In this document: positions 10,288 to 19,576 of the stretch, one piece after another
Numbering within the stretch: the stretch's first letter is position 1
Layout: every line of letters begins with the position of its first letter
Assembly (NCBI GenBank): GCA_964652195.1
Contig: CAZZBB010000070.1
Coordinates: forward strand, 1-64,000
Origin: MSPOR6 sp964652195
Lineage (GTDB): Bacteria; Poribacteria; WGA-4E; WGA-3G
Direction of reading: 5' to 3'
Length of the DNA: 64,000 nt
The notes under the pieces: generated by a model
Databases searched by the model: none
Seen by the model: only the letters and a program-made list of their open reading frames with translations
What the model was told of the DNA's origin: nothing
Position numbers and translations under genes: made by a program

Positions 10288-11528
10288 TGCTTAAATACAG
10301 AGAAAGATTCAATCAGATTTACCGCAGTTGTCAATCCATCTTCAGAGACCATTTGTGTTCCTAAGGATTCTGCTTTCTCTGACATTGCAGGCGTATTTAT
10401 CACCTGTTGTATTCGACCTGCTAATCGTTTTGCAGTTAGGTTTCGTCGAGGTAGACTTTTTGTGGCAACCCCAATATTAGATAGTCGTTTTCCCCAATAG
10501 AATTGGTCGGCTATGTGTGGCACAACGATAGATGGAACTTTAGCTTTACATACAGCTGCAGTAGTTCCAGCGCCTCCGTGATGTATAACACAAGATCCTT
10601 TTGGAAATAACCAATTGTGTGGTACATAATCTGTAAAATAGATGTCATTCCCTATATCTTCTGAACCTAATAGTCCCCAACCGGCTTGAATTATTGCGCG
10701 TTGGTCTGTTATCCGAATAGCATCAATTAGGATTTGTGTTGTTTCTGTACCATCACTACCTCCCATTGATCCAAATGAAATGATAATCGGTGGCGGACCT
10801 TCTTCTATGAAGTCAACAAGATTTGATGGTGGTTTGTAGTCCTGTTCTGGAAGAGACCAAACCCCCGTGGTTTTATGGTTAGACGGTAATTCTGCTGATG
10901 AAGAGATTGTAGGAGATGCAGCGATAAGGTTGAGGTGTGGTGAATACATCTCATCAGATGCCACTGAGGATCTTGGATTTCCTCCGACAGATGTAATGAA
11001 TTGATTAAAAAGTGGATCAATAGCATGCCGAAGGCGAAACCTGACCATACTCCAAATAAATCTATTGAATGTACGACTCCAATTTGGAAAAGGGTATGGA
11101 GCATTATCGGGTGTCTTGATAAATCCAGGACAATATGTTACTGTTATCCAAGGTATCCCTAATCGAATTGCTGCTTCTTGTGCTGGAATATCTATGGAAT
11201 GACATATAACTAAATCGTATCCTTTCATTGCTTCAAGACAATCGTGATACCATTTCTCACCATGCCGCAGTATTCCCTCCTTAGCAATGAGTACAAGCGG
11301 TGCCATTGGGTCACGCATTTTTATGAGTGAATCCATCGTCTGATGAAATTCAGTAAGGTCGAAAGTTGTTCCTACTTGATAGTAGTCTGTCCCAATTTGT
11401 GAAATCTTATCTATATAAATCGAAGGGGCACAAACCCGTACCTGATGCTCTATGCTAAGCCGTTCAGACAAAGCTAATAACGGATACACATCACCTGTAG
11501 TTCCCCATCCTACCACAACTATTTTCAT
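10284..11528 (-). CDS. Glycosyltransferase family 1 (UGT / sterol-glucosyltransferase-like)
   Basis: The start is the ATG at 11528, whose ATGA overlaps the stop of the upstream gene; a longer frame reaching 11603 would run 25 codons into that gene. The N-terminus MKIVVVGWGTTGDVYPLLAL is the acceptor-side Rossmann motif of GT1 enzymes. The C-terminal half carries the nucleotide-sugar motif HHGGAGTT and a PHIADQFYWGKRL segment typical of sterol- or antibiotic-type UDP-glycosyltransferases. It is the middle gene of a coupled GT9-GT1-GT9 operon and so likely acts in the same glycan or glycolipid pathway. The acceptor is unknown; a lipid or sterol-like acceptor is possible. Confidence 0.88.
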   Translation of the reverse strand: MKIVVVGWGTTGDVYPLLALSERLSIEHQVRVCAPSIYIDKISQIGTDYYQVGTTFDLTEFHQTMDSLIKMRDPMAPLVLIAKEGILRHGEKWYHDCLEAMKGYDLVICHSIDIPAQEAAIRLGIPWITVTYCPGFIKTPDNAPYPFPNWSRTFNRFIWSMVRFRLRHAIDPLFNQFITSVGGNPRSSVASDEMYSPHLNLIAASPTISSSAELPSNHKTTGVWSLPEQDYKPPSNLVDFIEEGPPPIIISFGSMGGSDGTETTQILIDAIRITDQRAIIQAGWGLLGSEDIGNDIYFTDYVPHNWLFPKGSCVIHHGGAGTTAAVCKAKVPSIVVPHIADQFYWGKRLSNIGVATKSLPRRNLTAKRLAGRIQQVINTPAMSEKAESLGTQMVSEDGLTTAVNLIESFSVFKQ

Positions 11529-12589
11529 TTCTGACTCGCTTCTATTGTCATAGCAGTAGTATTCCAGACCATGTCGACGGGTAATTTTTTCGTACACTCC
11601 CATCCGATTTTACATTTGTGTGCACTACAAGGCCAACATGGCATATCTCTTCTAACGATAGTTGCCTTTTCACTCATCGGATACCATGCCACATGATCGG
11701 TAGGTCCGAAGATCGCAACCGTTGGAACATCCAGTGCTGCAGCAATATGCATTGGACCAGAATCATTACATACTACCAAATTACAATGGGAAAACAGAGA
11801 TCCTAATTCACGAATTGTTTTTGGAGTATATACGATAGATTCTGACTGCATAATCTCTTGAATGTTTTTTGCCAAAGCCAATTCGTCTGGTCCACATAAG
11901 ATAAGGACTGCAGCATCGTAATTATGCACTAACTTATCTGCCAATTCAGCATATTGTTTTTCGGGCCATCTCTTATCAAACGAACTACCACCCGGATGAA
12001 TACCGATTGTGTACGTATCTTGGTCAATATTCCAAGAAGAAAGGAGATTATGTGCATCCTCCTTTTCTTCAGACGATAAATTAAAAACAAGGTCTCTTGA
12101 ACCTTCACCTTGACAGATTAACTTTACCAGTTCAAGGTTTCTATCAACTTCGTGTGTTTCACCCTTTTTATATTTTCCTCGCGATACATGTGTAAGAGTA
12201 GATTTGAACCTTTTTTGATAACGACCTAAACGGTATGTTGCCCCAGATAGAAATGTGGTAAGGTGTGGAAACGATGCAGTTTGCATTGCCACTGCAAGTT
12301 GAAACCGTTCACTGCGTAAATTTTGGAAGAAACGGAGTCTATTTGATAATTGACGATGTTCTCCGTGCCTATCAAATACAAGGCTCTTGTCAACATCTGG
12401 ATTTCCTATTAGTAGCGGAGCATTTAGGGGACGGGCCAATACAGTTATTTCTGCTGTAGGGTAGTTCTTTCGTAGCAAGGCGATTGCAGGTGTGGAATTA
12501 AGTAAATCCCCGATACCATCAGCGCGGATGATTAGAATCTTATCTATGTCAGGAAGTAAATTTCCATTTTTTAAGTCATGCTGTGGCAT
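11525..12589 (-). CDS. Glycosyltransferase family 9 (heptosyltransferase-like)
   Basis: First gene of the minus-strand glycosyltransferase operon. The N-terminal motif ILIIRADGIGDLLNSTPAI and the C-terminal NDSGPMHIAAALDVPTVAIFG mark a GT9 enzyme of GT-B fold. Length (354 residues) is normal. It is a distant paralogue of the third gene in the operon. The role is probably addition of a heptose or similar sugar to an outer-membrane or surface glycan. No obvious signal or membrane segment is present, consistent with a cytosolic or peripheral enzyme. A Cys-rich stretch (CWPCSAHKCKIGWEC) lies near the C-terminus, like the one in its paralogue. Confidence 0.9.
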   Translation of the reverse strand: MPQHDLKNGNLLPDIDKILIIRADGIGDLLNSTPAIALLRKNYPTAEITVLARPLNAPLLIGNPDVDKSLVFDRHGEHRQLSNRLRFFQNLRSERFQLAVAMQTASFPHLTTFLSGATYRLGRYQKRFKSTLTHVSRGKYKKGETHEVDRNLELVKLICQGEGSRDLVFNLSSEEKEDAHNLLSSWNIDQDTYTIGIHPGGSSFDKRWPEKQYAELADKLVHNYDAAVLILCGPDELALAKNIQEIMQSESIVYTPKTIRELGSLFSHCNLVVCNDSGPMHIAAALDVPTVAIFGPTDHVAWYPMSEKATIVRRDMPCWPCSAHKCKIGWECTKKLPVDMVWNTTAMTIEASQK

Positions 12590-12790
12590 TCTTTATCCCC
12601 TTTGCTGAAGTAAAACATCGGAGTTATTATATCATAAGAGTTTACTATAGACAAATATCATAAACCACAATTGAAAGCAATAAGTCGGTTGATCTGGATC
12701 ATTGAAAAACAATGAATGAAACCGAAGCAAACGGGTTATACAGAATTTATTAATTTTGCCACATATCCCTAAACATGGTATCATATAAAC

Positions 12791-14683
12791 ATGCATGATC
12801 ACCCCTCCAACACGAATCAGGATGTTGATAGATCATCAACGTTTCGTTTTGTTGTTGGCACTCTCCTTTTTGGTTCAATCCTCATAATTCTCACCTGTTA
12901 TTGGATAATATCGGCGGAAAACCGGGTTGTTTGGGAACTTACAGATTTCTCAATTTTCCCGACAGTTCTATTCACATTTTTCTTTCTTGCTGCCCTGACC
13001 CCCATACTTAAAAGGATATTCAGAAACGCAGCACCGACTAAACGCGAATTGGCAATGACCTACATCATGGTATCGGTTGCGACTGCCCTTGCTGGTCACG
13101 ACATCGTTCGCCAATTAGTTCCGATGATTGCCAATGCCGGATGGTTTGCTACTACGGAAAATGAATGGTCAGACATCTTTTTTCGTTTCCTACCAACGTG
13201 GTTAACCATTACCGACCGTAAGATATTACAAGGATACTTTGAAGGAGATGACACCTTTTGGCAATCCCACTATATGGAAGCGTGGATGTGGCCGATAATT
13301 GCCTGGAGTGCTTTGGTAATCATACTTATGTTTATGATGTTATGTGTGAATATCATAATCCGTAGACAGTGGATTGACCATGAGAAGTTGAGTTATCCTT
13401 TAACAACCCTTCCAGTAGAACTCCTCGGAAATACCTCCAGTCTTTTTCGCAATAAGCTTATTTGGTTAGGGTTCGGGATTGCCTTTACACTTGAGATTCT
13501 TGCTGGGTTAAATTATCTTTTTCCCGTAATTCCTTCATTGAAGATAAAGTATCAACTATTTTTTTCGGATAGACCGTGGAATGCTATAGGACGGTTACCC
13601 ATCTATGTATACCCATTTGCAATCGGACTCGGGTATCTAATGCCGTTAGATTTAGCACTATCTTTCTGGGGATTTTATCTATTCTGGGGACTACAACGGG
13701 TCTTATTTACAGCAACCGGATGGACAACCGCTATCAGTTTTCAGACTGAACAACGGACAGGTGCATGGATTGGGATAGGATTACTGGCACTTGTAACGAG
13801 TAGACGTGAAATTCTTAGAGTATTACGAGGAGTCTTCACCTTTAAATCGAAGGATCCATTATATAACCTTGCAGTGTTCGGATTTTTAGTTGGGTTGGTG
13901 TGTGTGTTGGTATTTTGGTATTTTGCGGGGTTGTCCCCGTGGGTAACATTGGGTTATTTTGGAATTTACTTCGTGCTATGTATTGGAATGACACGGATGC
14001 GCGCTGAACTTGGACCTCCCACACATGAGTTACATGGTGTACATCCGGACCGTATAATGCTACTCTTCATGGGCAGCCGTCCCCTTGGTGCCCAGAATCT
14101 TACGAATACAACATTGTTATCTTGGCTTGCCTACGGTTATCGGTGTCATCCAATGCCCCATCAATTAGAAGCATTTAAAATTGGTCGGCAATTTCGGCTG
14201 CGTGAAAACAGGATTGTTGTTGCCTTAATAATCGCGTCCATCGTTGGAGCAGTCATATCCATTGTTGGTCATGTTGCATTATACTATGAATATAGGTTTG
14301 CGCTGTGGGGTGTGGGTGAATTTAGCAGATTGCAAAACTGGATTACAACACCGCGTGCCCCGAATCTGACTGCCATCCAACATATGGGTTTTGGGTTTGT
14401 TTTAACCGGTATATTAACCATTCTCAAACGGCAGTTTTTATGGTGGCCATTCTATCCTGTGGGTTATGCCGTAGGAAATGGTTGGGCAATTGGTTGGATG
14501 TGGTTTTCAATATTTTTAGGGTGGCTCTTTAAGAGGATTTTATTCACAACTGGCGGAGTAGGATCATATCGTAAAGCATTACCACTTTTCTTAGGTCTGA
14601 TCTTCGGTCAGTTCCTGGCAGGAAGTCTATGGAGTCTATTAGGTGTGATATTTAGTAAGAACATGTACACCCTATTCCCGTAG
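12791..14683 (+). CDS. DUF6785-type polytopic membrane protein
   Basis: A 630-residue integral membrane protein with about a dozen hydrophobic segments. Motifs such as RRQWIDHEKLSYPLTTLPVEL in the cytoplasmic loop after the early helices, RMRAELGPPTHELHG, and the C-terminal WWPFYPVGYAVG match a family frequent in Poribacteria and Planctomycetes (DUF6785/DUF6784). Function is unknown; the layout resembles a transporter such as the oligopeptide transporter class, but I infer this only from topology. A paralogue lies at 36823-38790 and shares the same loop (RKQWVERERFSFPLIQIPIQL). No strong ribosome binding site is visible before the ATG. It converges with the STAS gene. Confidence 0.8.
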   Translation: MHDHPSNTNQDVDRSSTFRFVVGTLLFGSILIILTCYWIISAENRVVWELTDFSIFPTVLFTFFFLAALTPILKRIFRNAAPTKRELAMTYIMVSVATALAGHDIVRQLVPMIANAGWFATTENEWSDIFFRFLPTWLTITDRKILQGYFEGDDTFWQSHYMEAWMWPIIAWSALVIILMFMMLCVNIIIRRQWIDHEKLSYPLTTLPVELLGNTSSLFRNKLIWLGFGIAFTLEILAGLNYLFPVIPSLKIKYQLFFSDRPWNAIGRLPIYVYPFAIGLGYLMPLDLALSFWGFYLFWGLQRVLFTATGWTTAISFQTEQRTGAWIGIGLLALVTSRREILRVLRGVFTFKSKDPLYNLAVFGFLVGLVCVLVFWYFAGLSPWVTLGYFGIYFVLCIGMTRMRAELGPPTHELHGVHPDRIMLLFMGSRPLGAQNLTNTTLLSWLAYGYRCHPMPHQLEAFKIGRQFRLRENRIVVALIIASIVGAVISIVGHVALYYEYRFALWGVGEFSRLQNWITTPRAPNLTAIQHMGFGFVLTGILTILKRQFLWWPFYPVGYAVGNGWAIGWMWFSIFLGWLFKRILFTTGGVGSYRKALPLFLGLIFGQFLAGSLWSLLGVIFSKNMYTLFP

Positions 14684-14687
14684 CCAA

Positions 14688-15032
14688 CTAAAAATCGTCT
14701 AAAGCCTCTGTTTCTGACTCATATACACCGATACTTTGTGTCAACCCGATAGTGTTGAAAATAGTTCGCACTTGCATGGCTGGATGTGCTATACGTAGGG
14801 ATTGTCCGTTTTCCCGTGTCTTCCAAAGTAGTTTTATTATAGTGCCAAATCCACTACTGGTGATGAAACTTTGTCGGTCAAAATTGAGCAATAGTTTTTT
14901 TGTGTCTTGTATACCATTTTCAGCATAAGCATCATTCATAGCATCTTCAGATTCATTAGTTAAGTATCCGGTAATATCGAAAATTGCGACATCACCTTCC
15001 TGTCGAATAGTAATCTGTGGTTGTGCTCTCAC
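14688..15032 (-). CDS. STAS-domain anti-sigma factor antagonist-like protein
   Basis: A single STAS domain of 114 residues, the size of SpoIIAA/RsbV. The central FDRQSFITSSGFGTIIKLL fits the DxxxxxxSSGxGxL loop whose serine is phosphorylated by a partner kinase in the family. The start is GTG at 15032, supported by AGGAGGA four bases upstream. No anti-sigma kinase or sigma factor is adjacent, so the partner is elsewhere. It is a stand-alone regulator, cytosolic. Confidence 0.85.
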   Translation of the reverse strand: MRAQPQITIRQEGDVAIFDITGYLTNESEDAMNDAYAENGIQDTKKLLLNFDRQSFITSSGFGTIIKLLWKTRENGQSLRIAHPAMQVRTIFNTIGLTQSIGVYESETEALDDF

Positions 15033-15073
15033 ACTATCCTCCTAAAAGAACCATAATTGTAATAACAGAGTGA

Positions 15074-16018
15074 TCAATCTTCAGTAAAAGTGCGTTCTAA
15101 CGGTGTATGTTCCTGCTGTTCGCGTACTATAATCTTATCAGCGCGGTGAATCCAGGAATTGAATTGGCGTTCATTCTCCCGGAGTTCAATAACTCGCGCT
15201 CCGCGTGGCATCCCTTCTCGTCCGTAGCAATTGTAGCCAGTAGTTCTGCCATAACAAAGACGTATTCCGTGTAACTCTCCCCAGTAATCATTAATATGTT
15301 CATGTCCGACAAATGTCCCGATTACATCCCCGGCTTCGTGTAGAGCAGCAAAAAACCCTGTATTAATTTCTGGTGCGCAAACCTTCTCATATTTAAATCC
15401 ATAACATGTATGGAAATCCCAAACTTCATCATATTCAGGTATTGGGATATGAAAAAAAGCGAGCGCGGGGAGTTTTGATCCAACAGCTTTAGCATGTCGT
15501 TCAGACTCACTAAGATACCATGCTATCTGATCGCGTCTGATCCAGTCCCACCCGCCAATATCTGTTGGGGCATAACTACCAGAATCAATAAAATATAATA
15601 GCGCTGCTGGTTCATCGGTTTTTGTACCTTCTATAGTTAGAGAGTAATTACCCACACCTGTAATATCTTCTGGACCATGCTCGGCAAGACATAGTTCGCT
15701 TTCTTGCATGACATCCATTAGTTCGGTACGGCTTGCGGTACCTTCATCATCGTGATTTCCGAATACAGCTGTCCATAAGAAACCACATTCATCAAGTATC
15801 CTTGTAATTTGTCTCAAGGATACAGCTGCATCATTGCAACCTCCACCAGATAACATATCACCTGTCATCACAATTAAATCCGGTGATTCTGCAAGTGCAA
15901 TTTGTCTCATTAATTCTCCAGACTGTACATCTGGACCATCGCCATTTTGCCAATGAATGTCAGTATACTGGACAATTTTAAAAGAGCCGTCTTCTCGAAA
16001 TTTCAGCTTGTTTTTCAC
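15074..16018 (-). CDS. Calcineurin-like metallophosphoesterase (Dcr2/PhoD-like)
   Basis: All the family metal motifs are present in order: TDIH, GDM, GNHDD, FFHIP and GHEH, which together bind two metals and cleave phosphate esters. The long open frame begins at 16078, but GTG at 16018 has GGGAGGA nine bases upstream and gives MKNKLKFREDGSFKIVQ, which starts at the first conserved strand. I use that start (about 314 residues). There is no clear signal peptide with this start, so a cytosolic enzyme is likely. The substrate is unknown. It is followed on the same strand, after about 40 bases, by the STAS gene. Confidence 0.87.
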   Translation of the reverse strand: MKNKLKFREDGSFKIVQYTDIHWQNGDGPDVQSGELMRQIALAESPDLIVMTGDMLSGGGCNDAAVSLRQITRILDECGFLWTAVFGNHDDEGTASRTELMDVMQESELCLAEHGPEDITGVGNYSLTIEGTKTDEPAALLYFIDSGSYAPTDIGGWDWIRRDQIAWYLSESERHAKAVGSKLPALAFFHIPIPEYDEVWDFHTCYGFKYEKVCAPEINTGFFAALHEAGDVIGTFVGHEHINDYWGELHGIRLCYGRTTGYNCYGREGMPRGARVIELRENERQFNSWIHRADKIIVREQQEHTPLERTFTED

Positions 16019-16531
16019 TTTTATATTTCCTCCCGTGTTAATATAATCATATTTAGGAAAATATGCAAGCAAATTCAATGAGTTTGTCTACATAACTTTG
16101 AAATCCCTTACACATAGACACATAGACGGACCACCTTAACTACTCATCGTTCTTATAGAGATGTTAAAAATGAAAAAGATAGTTTAATCTGAATGTATCT
16201 TAGTCAATTGTCAACTACAACAAATTAGTCCATGTATTTTCGAATATTATAGAAACAGTTACCAAAAAGTGACGTTTAAAATCTATACAAAGCAACCCAA
16301 CATGAATCAGGACAATTTTGCAGGATCCTGATTTATTAGTTGCTAAAATCAATGGTTGTACAGGTTTTCAGATAGGCATAGGATTTTCTATTATGTAATT
16401 TGTAGCAAAATAGTGGAATTGTCATATATGTGCTTAGATAAAAAGATTAATTAGCCGCTTTATTCTATGTAGAGAAAGATAAACTCTATCAAGCTTTAAC
16501 GGTACGATATCAAAAACTTAGGAATTATATT
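16019..16531. other. Non-coding interval with one short hairpin
   Basis: I see no gene. An inverted repeat AATCAGGA ... TCCTGATT occupies 16305-16333, with no convincing T-run. The rest is AT-rich spacer between divergently oriented genes and presumably holds promoters for both. Confidence 0.5.
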
Positions 16532-16894
16532 ATGAAGAGAACATTTCTTTTTATCTGTGTCTATTTCTTAGTTTTCGTTTTTTTAGGAATCTTATGGTAT
16601 TATCCAGTGATGCCATTTATCTTTTATAGTACATTAGCGGATGCTGAAATGAAACTACAGATGAAAGACGATTTAATTGGATTCTATGGGATCGTTAGAG
16701 ATATACATAACCAAGCAAATAGTGGGGCTGTGTTAACTACACCAGAAAAGATTGTCTTAGTTCTTACACCAACAGGAGAGTATGGATTTTTACTCTGGCC
16801 TATTGTCGGAATTCTCATTGGTCTGTGGCGAGGGCTACCTTTTCGAAATCGAATGAAAGAACAGGTTACAGTATCTCCTACATATAATCTGTAA
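16532..16894 (+). CDS. Small two-helix membrane protein
   Basis: A hypothetical 120-residue protein. Residues 4-32 form a hydrophobic N-terminal helix (FLFICVYFLVFVFLGILWYYP), written here as positions only for the remainder. A second hydrophobic segment lies at about 83-103 (YGFLLWPIVGILIGLW), with a ~50-residue loop between them. TAGGA before the ATG is a plausible ribosome binding site. I do not recognise the family; it stands alone before pyrK. Confidence 0.6.
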   Translation: MKRTFLFICVYFLVFVFLGILWYYPVMPFIFYSTLADAEMKLQMKDDLIGFYGIVRDIHNQANSGAVLTTPEKIVLVLTPTGEYGFLLWPIVGILIGLWRGLPFRNRMKEQVTVSPTYNL

Positions 16895-16916
16895 CCTTCA
16901 TCTCACTGCTTTTATG

Positions 16917-16945
16917 TTGTCTTACCTTATTGATAATGGTATAAT
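16917..16945 (+). promoter_or_regulatory. Candidate promoter for pyrK-bioB
   Basis: TTGTCT at 16917-16922, a 17-base spacer, then TATAAT at 16940-16945 preceded by TGG (extended -10, TGGTATAAT). It lies about 65 bases before the pyrK start. The -10 is embedded in ATGGTATAAT, the same string as the right end of the dispersed TIR repeats. Confidence 0.6.
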
Positions 16946-17009
16946 TTGACCACTGAATTGCTGACTTGCAATTGTAGGTCAGTATACTCTAATATACCGA
17001 TTATTACTC

Positions 17010-17855
17010 ATGAATAGATACGACATTCACACGACAATTCTCTCAAATGAGAATGTAGCTGAAGATCATTATCTCTTACGTTGTGAGTGTCCAGAAATTG
17101 CGAAGCGTGCCAAACCAGGACAGTTTATACATGTACTCATTTCAAATGGTACGGGACTTCTGCTTCGGCGTCCTTTCACAGTTTATTCCGTTGATAGATA
17201 CGAGATAACAATGCTGTATCAAATCATCGGTGAAGGGACGCTAAGGCTGTCTGAAATGGGAAAAGGAAGTCCATTACATGTTCTGGGACCACTTGGGAAT
17301 ACATTTGACATCAAGCAATCTTCCGGACCAGCGATCTTAGTTGGAGGTGGTGCTGGGATTGCTTCATTGATGTTACTTGCTGCAGCGTTGCGGAATGAAA
17401 ATAGAGAAACACACGCTTTGGTAGGGGCACAACACCGTAGCAGGTTGCTGAGTATAGATGATTTGCAAGTACTTGGTGTTTCAGTGCATATCGCAACCGA
17501 TGATGGCAGTATAGGACATCACGGATTTGTTACAGATATTTTAAGTGACATGCTTAGCAATTCACTTATAGAGAATCCTACCATCTACGCTTGTGGTCCT
17601 CACGGTATGCTCGCTGCCGTTAGCAAGATTACAACCAGTTATAATATTCCTACACAAGTTGCAATGGAAAATCGTATGGGATGTGCATTAGGTGTGTGCC
17701 TTGGATGTGTTTGTCCTATTCGTGTTAATGAAAATCAGATTGAATATCAACGCGTATGTACCGAAGGACCAGTATTTAATGCTACTGATATTGCATGGGA
17801 ATATGAAAGTACATTTTATTATTACAACCCTAACAATCCAAACAAACGAGAATAA
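17010..17855 (+). CDS. pyrK: Dihydroorotate dehydrogenase electron-transfer subunit (PyrK)
   Basis: PyrK moves electrons from the class 1B dihydroorotate dehydrogenase PyrD to NAD in pyrimidine synthesis, through FAD and a [2Fe-2S] cluster. The FAD-binding RRPFTVYS motif is at about 53-60 and the NAD-side GGGAGIASLM at about 112-121. The cluster ligands are C225, C230, C233 and C250, in the C-x4-C-x2-C spacing expected. Length (281) is slightly longer than usual because of an Asn/Tyr-rich tail. Its stop overlaps the bioB start (TAATG). No pyrD is next to it here, so its catalytic partner must be encoded elsewhere; another ferredoxin-reductase-type role cannot be excluded. Confidence 0.9.
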   Translation: MNRYDIHTTILSNENVAEDHYLLRCECPEIAKRAKPGQFIHVLISNGTGLLLRRPFTVYSVDRYEITMLYQIIGEGTLRLSEMGKGSPLHVLGPLGNTFDIKQSSGPAILVGGGAGIASLMLLAAALRNENRETHALVGAQHRSRLLSIDDLQVLGVSVHIATDDGSIGHHGFVTDILSDMLSNSLIENPTIYACGPHGMLAAVSKITTSYNIPTQVAMENRMGCALGVCLGCVCPIRVNENQIEYQRVCTEGPVFNATDIAWEYESTFYYYNPNNPNKRE

Positions 17856-18958
17856 TGTCCTCTTCATTTTACCAAGATTTAACATCCATGAGTTTACAGG
17901 ATGAGATACATTCTGACACAACTTGTGAGAAAATATTATCCGATTCACAGATAGAACTACTCCCTTTGTTGAATGCTGCCTACCAAGTTCGTAAGACATA
18001 TCATAATAATACAGTCCAACTACATATTCTGAATAACGCACAGAACGGTAATTGCCCGGAAGATTGTTATTACTGCGTTCAAGCTAAAACTGCCACAACA
18101 GATATTGATACCTATTCCTTAAAACCTGAATTTGAAATACTTGCTGAGGCAGAAAAAGCGTATCAATCTGGTGCATATCGGTACTGTATCGTCATGAGTG
18201 GACGCGGTCCATCATCTAAACGTGTCCGGCAAATGGCAAATATAATTAGAACCGTTAAGGAACATTTCCCGATTGAGGTATGTTTATCTGTAGGATTGAT
18301 TGATGAACCCGCAGCACATACTTTAAAAGAAGCAGGTTTGGACAGATTGAATCATAATTTGAATACATCTGAATCACACTATCCAAATATATGTACAACA
18401 CACACTTATCAAGACAGGATGGATACTTTACAGGCTGCACAGACAGCAGGACTGGCATGTTGTTCAGGTGTAATTGTTGGGATGGGTGAAGATGTAGTGG
18501 ATTTAATCCGAGTTGCTAAAGAATTACGACGATTAGAGGTGGCTTCTATACCGGTTAACTTTTTCCTTCCGATTGAAGGCACACAACTATCAGAAATACA
18601 ATTGGTTGAACAGTACGGATCTTCTAACCTAACACCAGATTTTTGTCTCCGAGTTTTATGTCTCTTTAGATTTCTCAATCCTCGTTCTGAGATTCGTGTA
18701 GCTGCAGGTAGGGAACATCATTTGCGCGGCATGGAGGTAATGTCTCTGTATCCGGCGAATTCGATGTTTATAGATGGTTATTTGAATGCGGAAGGAACAG
18801 CAGCATCACGTACATTTCAGATGATTCAAGATGCAGGATTTACTATTGAAACAAATGGAGAAATTCTGAATAATCAACAGGATCGACAACCTAAACAGAG
18901 TAGTGTAATCCTAAAAGAGTTACCCGTGCTTCGTCCACACTTGGAATCCAACAATTAG
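17855..18958 (+). CDS. bioB: Biotin synthase (BioB)
   Basis: A radical SAM enzyme that inserts sulfur into dethiobiotin. The [4Fe-4S] cysteines C67, C71 and C74 form CPEDCYYC inside NGNCPEDCYYCVQA, the BioB signature. Later BioB blocks GRGPSSKRV, LDRLNHNLNTSESHYPNI, SGVIVGMGE and RVAAGREHHL follow in order, and the second-cluster arginine context is preserved. Length (367 residues) is at the long end of normal. It is cotranscribed with pyrK, overlapping it by one base. No other bio genes are in the window. Confidence 0.95.
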   Translation: MSSSFYQDLTSMSLQDEIHSDTTCEKILSDSQIELLPLLNAAYQVRKTYHNNTVQLHILNNAQNGNCPEDCYYCVQAKTATTDIDTYSLKPEFEILAEAEKAYQSGAYRYCIVMSGRGPSSKRVRQMANIIRTVKEHFPIEVCLSVGLIDEPAAHTLKEAGLDRLNHNLNTSESHYPNICTTHTYQDRMDTLQAAQTAGLACCSGVIVGMGEDVVDLIRVAKELRRLEVASIPVNFFLPIEGTQLSEIQLVEQYGSSNLTPDFCLRVLCLFRFLNPRSEIRVAAGREHHLRGMEVMSLYPANSMFIDGYLNAEGTAASRTFQMIQDAGFTIETNGEILNNQQDRQPKQSSVILKELPVLRPHLESNN

Positions 18959-18982
18959 AAGTTTATAGATTTATGTGCAACA

Positions 18983-19180
18983 TTAATAGCAGTCGCAACT
19001 TTCTTCTTTAATATCCAGAATTAACTGAGGGTTCTGAGGGATTGTAGGAACCACACCCATACCCACTTTAATCTTTTCAGAGTCAATACGTCTCATGTCT
19101 TCAGGTATGACAAAATACGATTTCAATTGTTCCCAATCTCTATCTACAATTGTAATAATTTCGTCAAGATAAAAACTCAC
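18983..19180 (-). pseudogene. 5'-truncated gene remnant
   Basis: The 65-residue frame looks like the C-terminal part of a real protein (LDEIITIVDRDWEQLKSYFVIPEDM ... ESCDCY): the sensible reading frame continues upstream of the nominal GTG start for about ten more codons with no start codon, then hits a stop. Family not recognised. It abuts the serS fragment, so this is a stretch of gene debris. Confidence 0.4.
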
Positions 19181-19196
19181 CCAAATATCTTCAATT

Positions 19197-19340
19197 TTAG
19201 AATTTGGTAATTAGCGCAATGACAATACGCGGTAATGCTGTGCCAGATGCATTAAGGGTGTGAATGAATTCAGGTTTTGCCCCTACTTCTGGACGATATC
19301 TGATATTCGCACGTCGTGCTTGGAATGCCTCAAAGTTGTG
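19197..19340 (-). pseudogene. Divergent partial copy of serS
   Basis: Over about 42 codons the minus strand reads NFEAFQARRANIRYRPEVG and on to LPRIVIAL, matching the region of intact serS that starts at NFEDFQARRANIRYRPEVG with only three residue changes. The DNA differs at roughly 11 of 123 positions, mostly at silent sites. The match starts abruptly, and at its 3' end the reading frame switches to unrelated ITKF and stops. It is therefore a fragment of a seryl-tRNA synthetase gene that evolved under selection, not a fresh duplication. It sits on the far side of the gene pair 19358-19815 from intact serS. Confidence 0.85.
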
Positions 19341-19357
19341 TTAAAAGACTAAAATGC

Positions 19358-19576
19358 CTATACACCCACCGTTTCAATCTTACCAGGAATCTTACTGAGA
19401 ATCAGTTTTTCCATTTCAACTTTATTGCTGGCATTATCAATGTCAATACCGACAATCTTACCTTCAGCATCATAATCAAGAACGACACCTTCTGAAATTT
19501 CTAAACTCTCCACACTGGGCTGCTCGGACAAATTAATATACAGTGAGTCGGTTTCCGGGTAATAGTTGAGCTTCAT
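19358..19576 (-). CDS. DUF2283 family small protein (possible antitoxin)
   Basis: A 72-residue DUF2283 protein: it opens with MKLNYYPETDSLYINLSEQP, then has SEGVVLDYDAEGKIVGIDI, the family signature. The start overlaps the stop of the upstream gene by four bases (ATGA). Such proteins often sit beside a small toxin-like gene, and that is the arrangement here, so an antitoxin role is plausible but unproven. The pair lies between intact serS and a serS fragment. Confidence 0.75.
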   Translation of the reverse strand: MKLNYYPETDSLYINLSEQPSVESLEISEGVVLDYDAEGKIVGIDIDNASNKVEMEKLILSKIPGKIETVGV

